This document shows positions 37,301 through 45,233 of a stretch of DNA of 64,000 nucleotides, piece by piece (position 1 is the stretch's first letter; every line of letters begins with the position of its first letter). Origin of the DNA: CAJQQY01 sp964564545 (GTDB lineage Bacteria > Bacteroidota > Bacteroidia > Chitinophagales > Saprospiraceae); the NCBI GenBank assembly GCA_964564545.1, contig CAZMBP010000019.1, positions 44,793 to 108,792 of the forward strand, written 5' to 3'. The notes beneath the pieces are model-generated. The model had not been told where the DNA came from. It made no database searches and saw only the letters and a list, made by a program, of their open reading frames with translations. A program made the position numbers and the translations under genes.

Positions 37301-40300
37301 TATTTATTCCACAACAGGAACTTACTCTTTTACTTTCTCAACGATAAATAATTGTGATAGTTTAGTACATTTAGAATTGTTCGTTTATGATGAAGTACAA
37401 ACCAATTTAACGGATACAATTTGTGATACAGAAATACTGATTTTTAATGGACAAAATCTAACAACATCAGGACAATACACCGCTGTTTTAACTGCAGTCA
37501 ATGGATGTGATAGTACTGTTATAATTGATTTGTGGGTTAATCCAATTTATGAATTAACTCATCCTGATACGATCTGTTTTGGAGAAAATTATCAATTCGG
37601 AAATAATACATTTACCACTACAGAAAACCATTCATTTACATTTTCAACAATTGATGGTTGTGATAGTTTGGTTCATTTAGAATTATTCGTTTATGACGAA
37701 ATACAAACCTATCTAAACGATACAATTTGCGATGGAGAAACGTTGATTTTTAATAGTCAAACCTTAACTACTTCGGGGCAATATACTGAAATATTGACTG
37801 CAGCGAATGGATGTGATAGTACTGTTATAATTGATTTGATAGTTAATCCAACTTATGAGTTGACTCAGCCAGATACTATATGTTTTGGAACAACGTATGA
37901 TTTTGGAAATAGTACTTATTCGACGAGTGGTACTTATTCATTTACATTTTCGACTGTTAATGGTTGTGATAGTTTGGTTCATTTGGAGTTAGAAGTTGAT
38001 CCGGCAATAACAACTAATTTAACAGAAGAAATTTGTGATGGAGAAAACTATAATTTCAACGGAGAAATTATTTCAATCACAGGCCAATATATTGATACTT
38101 TGACTGCGGCGAATAGTTGTGATAGTTTTGTAATTCTAGATTTAACTGTTTTCCCAGTTTATGAAATATTCCATGCAGATACGATTTGTGAAGGGGATAA
38201 TTATTTATTTGGAAATGATAATTACACTACTAGTGGTTCACATTCTTTTACTTTCCAAACCATTAATGGATGTGATAGTTTAGTACATTTAGATTTAGTG
38301 ATGAATGATACTTTTATCGTAAATATGGATATAATTATTTGCGATGGAGATAGCTATAATTTTGGAAATAACAGTCTCACTCAACCTGGAGTTTATACAG
38401 ATTCATTAAGTACAATTACCGGATGTGATAGTCTAATTATTTTAAACTTATTGGTTGTAGAACCAACAAATGAAACCATTGAGATTGATCTTTGCTACGG
38501 AGAATCATACGATGGTATTTCCTATTTCCAAACATCCTATTTAAGCGAATTTTTAACTAATATTTATGGATGTGATAGTATTGTTAATACTAATATATAT
38601 GTGAGTCCTGAAGCAGAAACCATATTCGACATAGATATATGTGAAGGAGATACTTATCAAAATATAATATACAATCAAGAAGCAATATTGATTGATAGTT
38701 TAATGACAACTAATGGATGTGATAGTATTGTTATAACCAATATAAATGTTCATCCAGAATATGAGTTTATAGAAACAATTAGTCTTTGTACAGGTACTCC
38801 ATATCAAGGGATTGTTTATTCAAATGATACTGTTTTTGTCGATAATTATCAATCAGAATGGGGCTGCGATAGTATGGTCATCCGCCAATTACAAATTCGA
38901 GATGAACTCTTTGATTCAATTGATGTGATTATTTGTTTAGGAGAAACTTACCAAAGTACAGCGTATACAGATGATACTATTTTGACAGAAGTAGGAACTT
39001 CAATCAATGGTTGCGACAGTACTTTTTATACAAAAATAAATGTAATATTTCCTTCAGATACTTCTATTCAAGTTCATATATGTGCTGGAGAAAGTTATAT
39101 GATAAACTCCACAAATTATTCACAATCAGGAAGTTACACTCAAATCATTCAATCAATAAATGGCTGTGATAGTACCATTAATTTGGAATTGTTTGTTTGG
39201 GAGAATTATGAATCAACATCTGTAAATTATATCTGTGAAGGGGATTTTTATAATGGAAATCAATACTTTACAAGCACAGTTTTAATTGATTCATTGACTT
39301 CAATAGATGGCTGTGATAGTGTCTTAATTAATGAAATTAATGTTTTAGAGCCTTCTACTGAAACTCAAATAATTCAAATTTGTGAAGGGGCATCTTACCA
39401 AGGAGTTATTTATTCAAATGATACTACGTTAGTAGACACATTGCAAAATTTAGGGCTTTGTGATAGTATTGTTTTTTATAATGTAACTCTAGTTACGGAA
39501 ATCAATAATTCGATATCACAGACACTCTGTTATGGAGAAAATTGGAATGGAACAATCTACACTTCTGATACAATTTTTACAAATACATATACTTCCTCAG
39601 GAGGTTGTGATTCAATAATTACAACTTCAATTACAGTTTTACCACTTGATCAAAATACATTAGCAATTGACCTTTGTGAAGGGGAAACTGTTTTTGTTGG
39701 AGGAGCATATCAAAGTACCAATGGTACATACTTCGATACCTTAAGTTCTGTAAATGGATGTGATAGTTTTGTAACTACAATAGTAACAGTTTATCCAGTA
39801 TTTGAAGAAAATTCTGAGTTAGATATTTGCTATGGTGATAGTATTTTGATTTTTGGAATATACCGATCAAATACAGGAAATTATGTACAAAACTTAACCA
39901 CTCAAAATGGTTGCGATAGTACCATTTCCATTACTTTAAATGTTGGTCCACCACCTGCCAATACTTTCCATTCATTTTATTTATGTGAAGGCGATAGTAT
40001 GTTTGTTGGAGGAGCATATCAAACTACTTCTGGTGTTTATGTTGATAGTTTAGTTAGTTCGATTGGTTGCGATAGTTTGATTACAACGACACTTGAATTA
40101 GTCAATCCAATTGCTACATATCAAGTTGGAAGTATTTGTGAAGGAGATAGTTTAATTGTAGATAAAAGCACTTATTATACTGCCGGAAATTATATAGATA
40201 CCTTGACTTCATACACAGGTTGTGATAGTATTGTTCATTTTGAATTAACGGTCTATCCAGTTTATGAGTTTATTCAAAACGTAGAAATTTGTGAAGGTGA

Positions 40301-41651
40301 AACTTATTTTGTTGGCGGCGCTTTACAAAATTCATCAGGAGTTTATTACGATAGTTATTCAACAATAAATGGATGTGATAGTAATTGGATTACCAATTTA
40401 CTAGTACAACCAACAAGTTATTTGGAACAAGAATTTGAGTTATGTGAAGGAGAGTCAATGTATGTTGGAGGAGCCAATCAAACTACTTCTGGAATATATT
40501 ATGATGTATATCCTAATTCAATTGGTTGTGATAGTTTAGTAATGACAACGCTTGTTTTTCATCCAACGTTCAGTAATAATTTTGAAATTACCATTTGTCA
40601 AAATGATAGTATTTTAATTGGGGCTAACTACCAAAACACAGCTGGAGTATATGTAGATCAATACACCACAATCCAAGGTTGCGATAGTATCATCACTACA
40701 ATTTTAAATATTTATGATGAGGAAATAGATTACTATGTTGAAGAATCGATGTGTGTAGGAGATAGTATTTTTATAGCAGGTGAGTGGCAATATGAGGCAG
40801 GTATTTTTGTAGAAAATTTCTCAACAACAAATGGTTGTGATAGCATAATTACAACCACATTAAATGTAAATGAACCAAATTTTGTTATTGGAGAGAGTGC
40901 AGAAATTTGTTTCGGTGATGAGGTTCAACTTTATTTGGAAGGAGCTGAAGGTGTAGATAATATTACTTGGTACCCTGACTTTAGTTTGAGTTGCAATGAT
41001 TGTCCTAATCCAATTGCCTACCCAGATGTTACCACAACTTATACCGTAACCTATCCAACTGGTTGTAATGATGAAATACTAGAAACAGAAGTTACGGTAG
41101 TTGTAATTGATCAGGCTCCAATAGAATTAGTGGAAACAGAATTGACTATTCTTGAAGGTGATACTGTTATTTTAATGGTTGCTGATGCAGATAGTAGTTT
41201 TAACTATACTTGGATTGATAATAGAGGGAATGTAGTTTGTGATAGTTGTTTCACTTTTATGGTTTCACCAAGAAACTCAATTACCTATACAGTCATTGCA
41301 AACGACCCTACAACTGGGTGTCCTGGGTACGAAACTGTAATAGTTAATGTTAGGCCTCCAACTTGTGAAGATGGAACACTTGAAGTGGCAAATGTCATTT
41401 TCCCACAAAGTGGTGGCTATGGTGAATTACTTGAGATTAAATATGATCGAGTTGAGATTAAAACGCTTCGAATATTTAATAGGTGGGGAGAATTGGTTTT
41501 TGAAACTAATGATGTAGAAGATAAGTGGGATGGAACCTTTAGAGGTCAACTACTTAATCCAGCTGTTTATGTTTACTATATCATTGGTGCCTGTGATAAC
41601 CAAGATCAAACCAAATTTATATATACAGGAAATGTTACTTTGATTCATTAA
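31395..41651 (+). CDS. Giant repeat adhesin with gliding-motility-type (CHU_C) C-terminus
   Basis: 3418 residues with signal peptide ISLLTFCIISFQGNSQ. A unique N-terminal domain reaches about residue 390. A transition region at about 400-560 precedes 15 HYR-like repeats of about 80 residues (each with an IxRxWxxxDxCGN motif), then an Ig-like domain at about 1795-1900. Next come 25 shorter repeats of about 48 residues, each with an ICxG Cys and a GCDS Cys that probably form one disulfide. The end is a PKD-like region and a CHU_C domain (LRIFNRWGELVFETN, then WDGTFRGQ), the T9SS type B sorting signal. Surface attachment or gliding is the expected role. The PorP/SprF gene follows 86 bp later, the usual pairing. 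Confidence 0.95.
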   Translation: MKKIVHFISLLTFCIISFQGNSQTLQGSCIKANFGIDGYIYANGSEYVGAGSIINTNSADDWFYNPSIYPGTGLNVIDTSGLAYYNSILQSGNNTFFASPMSLPSNSVVAGKRWQDATYARDYFGGTGATDSTSYTSASKNGEPLDEWATGPANVTPKNDLIDCYSHMRRDGELATSPLWLFLGFSRISNNGESYFDGELFAKDVDYDPVTGFTSAGDEEGHTAWQFDAEGNITEIGDIVVTVNMSTNGAPTFEVRIWVRRFDFQNIDPATFDFGPNFDGSSNSSVYGYADIVPPIGNEFGCGVTNEETWVAPPWGTLSSGGNYASFYESGQFVEIGLNLFEFGIDPQVVEGMDGCDLPFSNILFKSRASNSFTAQLKDFSGPFGFLNLNEVEISLAADSITCFDPVIPITVANNFPNYYYEWSTPDGNITANINDTLIYVDAPGMYILASAFVDGCELKYDTIYVDAYTDLPPANILSDTIYDCNNVIANLSAADNGFIYSWLGPSNVSYFGQSISVTDPGIYYLYVQNQYGCVGIDSIYVIEYPCQDVSANNISTTVILDTLPPSFTPPPAITIDCGFDYLDLGITGDVFDESDNCDPVIDAIFTDSFNTDGYCSGTGQIIRNWSLTDDCGNVFSATQEIILIDTVAPVFAAPDDVTINCDADFSDLSLTGETPTVIDECDTISVNITYADSFETDFNCNGQTRIQRIWSAIDDCGNESLDTQMIMMMDTVGPQIFGVPYIPFVSCDSVPEAPTVIVVDNCDANPTVVFTENTTSAVCPNSYILIRIWTATDNCGNQTVLTQELNVEDISDPTILSFPQDLTISCDSIPPPFEPIAEDDCDSEIDIDYSEQQIFGNCEGNYELIRSWIWTDDCDNESSAFQTITVQDNTPPTFTVPADVTFDCTIDLNDLSIVGDVTDEADNCTSVIGEATFIDNANYSCVGTGVIERTWSLADACGNLTEYVQTITISDTTPPVFSVPNDITIDCQLDENNLTITGDVLDEFDDCDNTLGQATYQDIIDVNPGCSLESNITRIWSLADDCGNITIDTQYIFIVDTIAPNFSMPSDITIDCHVDIENFTIVGEAANGTDNCDQNLSPITYTDIYTADGTCIGTGTIERIWSISDECGNTNIDTQLIVLIDTFPPVFSVPADISLDCEQDPFNLNLTGDVIDEFDNCFINIGEATYVDSILNDTPCEGSMVIFRTWTLEDGCGNITSETQTISVEDTTAPEFSTPPDITLNCFSELQDTLVVGIAVIINDNCSSTIGNTFHVDSILVNDSCNYLIQRHWFAEDVCGNISTDTQMIMIADTIAPILNGNLDTMVIGCDSIPPPATLTATDNCDSSVDVIFSETIIPGGCSNAYTIVRTWTATDRCGNETTYSQNLEVQDNAEPIVFAFPADVTVSCDSIPEVATQNVEDNCTVNITLDFSETITNGACPNDYIITRTWTWSDNCNNTSTYSQNITVYDDTPPFFTVPANITVDCTTDVNDLNFTGNISNASDNCDTQVGNAVYTDQVFSDSFCGESRVIHRTWSLSDSCGNTLFDLQVITVIDTLLPSFTTPNDVTINCGDDPNDLNLVGDVIDEFDSCTAAIGEATYVDSILVNTPCEGASIIYRLWTLADDCGNELQDTQTITIIDTNAPIFSNIPLDSTVTCDAVPVAIDPIVTDDCASLTLDYSEETINGSCPNDFVLRRKWMATDACGNQDSVIQILTVIDTVAPVLTNVPVDVTLNCEDLPVVPVLNFTDNCSDTVFVVFSENTNSGACIDIQIVTRNWTATDACGNETSITQQITLNNCSPEAIVTLPPDTTLCEFETITFEVNMIGNYPTPVYQWQYTTDTTLSWTNISGATNPTFSINSVTLADSGYYQVLISNNIADLNDSLCSVISDITFLEVLPHAPLTNLNDTICDGQSLFFNGQNLTSSGQYTANLTAANGCDSIVIIDLIVNPTYELTHPDTICFGENYPFGNSIYSTTGTYSFTFSTINNCDSLVHLELFVYDEVQTNLTDTICDTEILIFNGQNLTTSGQYTAVLTAVNGCDSTVIIDLWVNPIYELTHPDTICFGENYQFGNNTFTTTENHSFTFSTIDGCDSLVHLELFVYDEIQTYLNDTICDGETLIFNSQTLTTSGQYTEILTAANGCDSTVIIDLIVNPTYELTQPDTICFGTTYDFGNSTYSTSGTYSFTFSTVNGCDSLVHLELEVDPAITTNLTEEICDGENYNFNGEIISITGQYIDTLTAANSCDSFVILDLTVFPVYEIFHADTICEGDNYLFGNDNYTTSGSHSFTFQTINGCDSLVHLDLVMNDTFIVNMDIIICDGDSYNFGNNSLTQPGVYTDSLSTITGCDSLIILNLLVVEPTNETIEIDLCYGESYDGISYFQTSYLSEFLTNIYGCDSIVNTNIYVSPEAETIFDIDICEGDTYQNIIYNQEAILIDSLMTTNGCDSIVITNINVHPEYEFIETISLCTGTPYQGIVYSNDTVFVDNYQSEWGCDSMVIRQLQIRDELFDSIDVIICLGETYQSTAYTDDTILTEVGTSINGCDSTFYTKINVIFPSDTSIQVHICAGESYMINSTNYSQSGSYTQIIQSINGCDSTINLELFVWENYESTSVNYICEGDFYNGNQYFTSTVLIDSLTSIDGCDSVLINEINVLEPSTETQIIQICEGASYQGVIYSNDTTLVDTLQNLGLCDSIVFYNVTLVTEINNSISQTLCYGENWNGTIYTSDTIFTNTYTSSGGCDSIITTSITVLPLDQNTLAIDLCEGETVFVGGAYQSTNGTYFDTLSSVNGCDSFVTTIVTVYPVFEENSELDICYGDSILIFGIYRSNTGNYVQNLTTQNGCDSTISITLNVGPPPANTFHSFYLCEGDSMFVGGAYQTTSGVYVDSLVSSIGCDSLITTTLELVNPIATYQVGSICEGDSLIVDKSTYYTAGNYIDTLTSYTGCDSIVHFELTVYPVYEFIQNVEICEGETYFVGGALQNSSGVYYDSYSTINGCDSNWITNLLVQPTSYLEQEFELCEGESMYVGGANQTTSGIYYDVYPNSIGCDSLVMTTLVFHPTFSNNFEITICQNDSILIGANYQNTAGVYVDQYTTIQGCDSIITTILNIYDEEIDYYVEESMCVGDSIFIAGEWQYEAGIFVENFSTTNGCDSIITTTLNVNEPNFVIGESAEICFGDEVQLYLEGAEGVDNITWYPDFSLSCNDCPNPIAYPDVTTTYTVTYPTGCNDEILETEVTVVVIDQAPIELVETELTILEGDTVILMVADADSSFNYTWIDNRGNVVCDSCFTFMVSPRNSITYTVIANDPTTGCPGYETVIVNVRPPTCEDGTLEVANVIFPQSGGYGELLEIKYDRVEIKTLRIFNRWGELVFETNDVEDKWDGTFRGQLLNPAVYVYYIIGACDNQDQTKFIYTGNVTLIH
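33085..36783 (+). repeat. 15 HYR-like repeats inside the adhesin
   Basis: Each unit runs roughly from TPP or APxF, then VTINCD, through a GDVxDExDNC loop, to TWSLADDCGNxxxxTQ and a short linker with DT. Unit length is about 75-85 residues. Cys are conserved at three to four positions. Repeats vary mostly in the loop after DNC. Confidence 0.85.
37105..40869 (+). repeat. 25 short two-cysteine repeats inside the adhesin
   Basis: Units of about 45-50 residues follow the pattern DxICxGEx(Y/F), then GxY or GTY, then L(T/S)(S/T)xNGCDSxVxxxL. The first copies (about 37105-38000) alternate between two sub-types, as if a two-unit block had been duplicated. Later copies are more diverse. Confidence 0.85.
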
Positions 41652-41737
41652 CTTTTTAAAAAAACTCCCACATTTACTGCCCCTCTAACAACACAAATTG
41701 AACAAACTTTTATTCATAATAAAAGTTTAAAACAACC

Positions 41738-42787
41738 ATGAATTCAAATCTTACAAAAAATGTAATTGCATTGTTATGTCTTATATTTTCCATGGGCATA
41801 ATGAAGGGGCAAGATATTCACTTGTCTCATATTCATGCTTCTCCTACGCTCCTAAACCCCGCCATGAATGGATTATTTATGGGGCAAGCAAGATTAATTG
41901 CCAATAGCCGATCGCAATGGAATTCAGTAACAAAAGGATATAAAACAGCAGTTGCTTCAGCTGATATGCGAATGTTTGTCATTAATAGAAAGGATATTAT
42001 TTCAGGAGGAATTCAACTTTTTGCTGATCGTGCAGGAGATTTAAATTTTACTACTTCTTCTGCTGCGCTTTCGGTTTCGTACCTCAAAGCATTTGATAAA
42101 TTAGGTCGAAATTTCATCTCCGTAGGTATTCAAAATGCCTACGTAAACAACAGAGTTGATTTTTCAAAAATAAAAACGTTTGATCAAATTACTGCATTGG
42201 GAAAAGGTGATACACCAAGTCAAATAAATTACTGGGATGTCAATGCAGGTATAGGTTGGTTTTATGCGCCTTCTAGATATAATTCCTTTTATGTAGGTTT
42301 TTCAGCTTTCCATTTGAATAACCCTGGTGTAGGATTCAGAAATGAATTAACTTCAGGAAATGCGCTCACCGCCTATCGTAGATTCAATTTACATGGTGGT
42401 GCAACGATACGATTTTCACCAGCATTTACGCTTAAGCCTAGTTTTCTTTTTATGGATCAAGGACCACATCAAGAAATTACTTTTGGAAGTTTTATCAGAT
42501 ATAAAACATACAGAAGAGGTTTACACAAGAAGCCTTTATATTTTATTTATCTCGGTGGATGGTTAAGGTCTTATTTTGAAAAAGATATTCAAGGAATCGA
42601 TGCTATTGTGGCTTCAATGAAATATGAATATCGACAATTATCGATAGCTATATCTTATGATATAAACTTATCAAAATATCGATTAGCGAGTGGTGGAAGA
42701 GGAGGTTTAGAATTTTCAATTATACGTATTTTTGATTGGCAAAGATCGAAAAGAAAAAATGCTAAAGTAAAATGTCCAATTTTATAA
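41738..42787 (+). CDS. PorP/SprF family type IX secretion membrane protein
   Basis: A 349-residue outer-membrane protein with signal peptide ending MGIMKGQD. The family's opening HLSHIHASPTLLNPAMNGLF, with the Asn-Pro-Ala motif, is clear. It is followed by ANSRSQWNSV and many beta-strands, ending GLEFSIIRIF. SprF-type proteins are needed for export or anchoring of their cognate CHU_C-bearing adhesin, here the gene immediately upstream. ATG at 41738; terminator at 42813. Confidence 0.93.
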   Translation: MNSNLTKNVIALLCLIFSMGIMKGQDIHLSHIHASPTLLNPAMNGLFMGQARLIANSRSQWNSVTKGYKTAVASADMRMFVINRKDIISGGIQLFADRAGDLNFTTSSAALSVSYLKAFDKLGRNFISVGIQNAYVNNRVDFSKIKTFDQITALGKGDTPSQINYWDVNAGIGWFYAPSRYNSFYVGFSAFHLNNPGVGFRNELTSGNALTAYRRFNLHGGATIRFSPAFTLKPSFLFMDQGPHQEITFGSFIRYKTYRRGLHKKPLYFIYLGGWLRSYFEKDIQGIDAIVASMKYEYRQLSIAISYDINLSKYRLASGGRGGLEFSIIRIFDWQRSKRKNAKVKCPIL

Positions 42788-42812
42788 CAATATAATTACA
42801 ATTAATTTTCCA

Positions 42813-42855
42813 AAAAGCGATAATGACTTGACTGAGTTATTATCGCTTTTATTTT
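42813..42855 (+). terminator. Terminator after the PorP/SprF gene
   Basis: A 15-bp stem (AAAGCGATAATGACT, one wobble) with a T-rich tail, 25 bp after the stop codon. Confidence 0.88.
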
Positions 42856-42949
42856 ATGATTTTTTTCGCATAATTAAATTTAATTAGTTGCTTTTATTTT
42901 TATTCTGTTTTCCTATCTTTAATTTTTATAGAAAAACAAATATCAAAAT

Positions 42950-44422
42950 ATGAAAAAAGATAAAAAATCAACTTCCCGTAGAAAATTCTTGAAAACAGGT
43001 GCGCTTGCTAGTGGCTCGTTTTTTATTGTTCCAAGACATGTTTTGGGAAAAGGATATATACCTCCAAGTGACCGTCTAAATTTGGCTGCAATTGGAGCAG
43101 GTGGAAAAGGTTTTGGTGATATTAGAAATGCTTCTGACAACGGAGCAAATAATGTTGTTGCACTTTGTGATGTGGATTCCAAGGCAGCTACCCGAGCGAG
43201 AACAGCTTTTCCAGAAGCGAAGTATTTTAAAGATTTTCGGGTGATGTTGGAAAAGATGGATAAGGATATTGATGCAGTAACTATTTCTACCCCTGATCAT
43301 GTTCATGGTGTCGCGGCAATGTCAGCAATGACCCTAGGAAAACATGTTTATGTACAAAAACCATTAACGCATAATATTTATGAAGCGCGACAATTGACTG
43401 AAGCTGCTCGAAAATATAAAGTAGTTACTCAAATGGGCAATCAAGGTGCTTCTCATCCAGGACAAGTTCAAATGAAAAAATGGTTTGATGAGGGTTTGGT
43501 TGGAAAAGTACATACGGTAGAAGTGTGGACTAATCGACCAGTTTGGCCGCAAGGAATTCCAGTTCCGACAGACAAAACTGAATTACCGGAACACTTGAGC
43601 AAAGATGATTGGAATCTATATATTGGTCCTGCAGAGTATGTGGATTATCATCCACTTTATTATCATTTCAAATGGAGAGGCTGGTGGAATTTTGGTACAG
43701 GAGCTTTAGGTGATATGGGATGTCATATTATTGATACGCCTTTTCGAGTGTTGGAATTAGGCTATCCGACGGAAGTGGAATGTAGTGTGGGAGCAATTTA
43801 TAAGCGAGATTGGAATGCCGAACATGTGCCTGAAGGTTGTCCCCCTTCGTCGCGAGTTCAAGTTAATTTTCCAAAATCAAAAGTGAATGACATTCCGGTA
43901 AAAATGATTTGGTCAGATGGAGGACTTCGGCCGTTTCACCCAGACTTAATTCCTGCAAGTGATGACATCGGAGGAAAAGGAGGATACAATGGAATTATGT
44001 TGATAGGTGATAAAGGAGTGATGACTTCCGATGTATATGGAACTGATCCAAGATTATATCGAAAAGGAGAGGAAGTGGTAAGGATGCCTGAAGGATATGA
44101 TGGAGGAAATAAATATTTGGATTTCCCAGAGTTGGGGCATCAAAAATCATGGACGGAAGCTTGTAAAGCTGGATTTAATAGCAAAGAACATTTAGGATTG
44201 ACTTCTTCTTTTGATTATGCTGGACCGCTGACAGAAACTGTTTTGATGGGGAATTTGGCGATTAGAAGTTATACTTTAGCTGAGCCAAGATTGGATGGTG
44301 GAAAGAATTTTCCAGGAAGGAAAAAGTTATTGTGGGATGGGGAAAATATGAAGATAACAAATTTCGAGGCGGCGAATCAGTTTGTGACGAGACCGTATCG
44401 GGAGGGGTGGAAATTGATTTAG
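42950..44422 (+). CDS. Tat-exported Gfo/Idh/MocA family oxidoreductase
   Basis: A 490-residue protein with Tat signal SRRKFLKTGALASGSF. The NAD(P)-binding Rossmann domain has LAAIGAGGKGFGD at about 45 and VVALCDVD at about 70. The dinucleotide/active-site motif VQKPLTHN (family EKPL) lies at about 137. A C-terminal alpha/beta domain contains GTGALGDMGCHIIDTPF. Members oxidise or reduce sugar-derived substrates with tightly bound NAD(P), and exported members are common next to ThuA and TIM-barrel genes in Bacteroidota. Probably part of the same sugar-modifying pathway as the ThuA fusions. Confidence 0.93.
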   Translation: MKKDKKSTSRRKFLKTGALASGSFFIVPRHVLGKGYIPPSDRLNLAAIGAGGKGFGDIRNASDNGANNVVALCDVDSKAATRARTAFPEAKYFKDFRVMLEKMDKDIDAVTISTPDHVHGVAAMSAMTLGKHVYVQKPLTHNIYEARQLTEAARKYKVVTQMGNQGASHPGQVQMKKWFDEGLVGKVHTVEVWTNRPVWPQGIPVPTDKTELPEHLSKDDWNLYIGPAEYVDYHPLYYHFKWRGWWNFGTGALGDMGCHIIDTPFRVLELGYPTEVECSVGAIYKRDWNAEHVPEGCPPSSRVQVNFPKSKVNDIPVKMIWSDGGLRPFHPDLIPASDDIGGKGGYNGIMLIGDKGVMTSDVYGTDPRLYRKGEEVVRMPEGYDGGNKYLDFPELGHQKSWTEACKAGFNSKEHLGLTSSFDYAGPLTETVLMGNLAIRSYTLAEPRLDGGKNFPGRKKLLWDGENMKITNFEAANQFVTRPYREGWKLI

Positions 44423-44439
44423 AGTACAAGAATTTAAAA

Positions 44440-44474
44440 TAAGAAAGCTATCTCATTTGAGATAGCTTTCTTTC
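44440..44474 (+). terminator. Terminator after the Gfo/Idh/MocA gene
   Basis: A 14-bp perfect stem (AGAAAGCTATCTCA) with a 2-nt loop and A/T flanks; it can serve both strands. Confidence 0.9.
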
Positions 44475-44614
44475 ATTTGTAATCACATTGTTATAATATA
44501 TCTTTTTCTGAATCTATAATTGCAAAAAAGATGAAAATTGATTTTTAATTTAACTTTTATCCATTCAAAAGTTTTATCAATTTTGTTTTGAATTAATTTT
44601 TAAATTAAATTCCA

Positions 44615-45139
44615 TTACTTATTTTTCTCTTGAGTTATTGTAGCCCTTTCAGTATCTATAATTAAAATGAAGGACTCTGAATTTTGTAAATTTTCACAAG
44701 CATACTTAATGGTTTTAGAATTTTCGTTTAGCTTTCTAATTGTTTCAATCGATAATAAACAGCTTTCTATTAAATAGATTTTGGGTTCATTTATAACAGT
44801 ATTGTGATCTAGTTCTAAATTTAAAAATCCCTTTTCTGAACCTGCTGCACACATACCTTTAGGAATTAATTTTGATGGTTGATTAAATTCTAAAAGAATT
44901 TTATTATCGGTACTTGCTATAATTTTAAATTCACTTGCTGAATTCCCATAACCCTTTAAATCAATTGCTTCGTAAGGGTTTATCATTAGGAAATGATAGG
45001 TATCCTTCATCCTTACTTCTTCACCTTCATCATTAATAGTTTTGTTATTAACTTCAAAATTAATGATCGTAGGGTATTGATCTTGCGCAATATTGGTTCC
45101 ATAGATAAAAAGAAATAATATGATTAATGTATTTTTCAT
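44615..45139 (-). CDS. Hypothetical secreted protein
   Basis: A 174-residue protein with a short signal peptide (LIILFLFIYGTNIAQD). The mature part is mostly beta, with two Cys (GMCAAG and ESCLLS) and a third in KYACENL. No family recognised. It lies downstream of the ThuA fusion paralogue in the same direction, with a 94-bp gap. Confidence 0.7.
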   Translation of the reverse strand: MKNTLIILFLFIYGTNIAQDQYPTIINFEVNNKTINDEGEEVRMKDTYHFLMINPYEAIDLKGYGNSASEFKIIASTDNKILLEFNQPSKLIPKGMCAAGSEKGFLNLELDHNTVINEPKIYLIESCLLSIETIRKLNENSKTIKYACENLQNSESFILIIDTERATITQEKNK

Positions 45140-45233
45140 AAAGTGATAATTTAATTTTGAACCTATATCAAATGGGGTAGGGTAGGAAGAAGGTGTATTT
45201 CTATTTACTTTCCTACCTCTTGCTAATCATTTA

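Noticed and set aside
37105..40869. CRISPR-like periodicity
   Set aside because: The repeats are in-frame protein repeats of about 140 bp with coding constraint, not short direct repeats with unique spacers.
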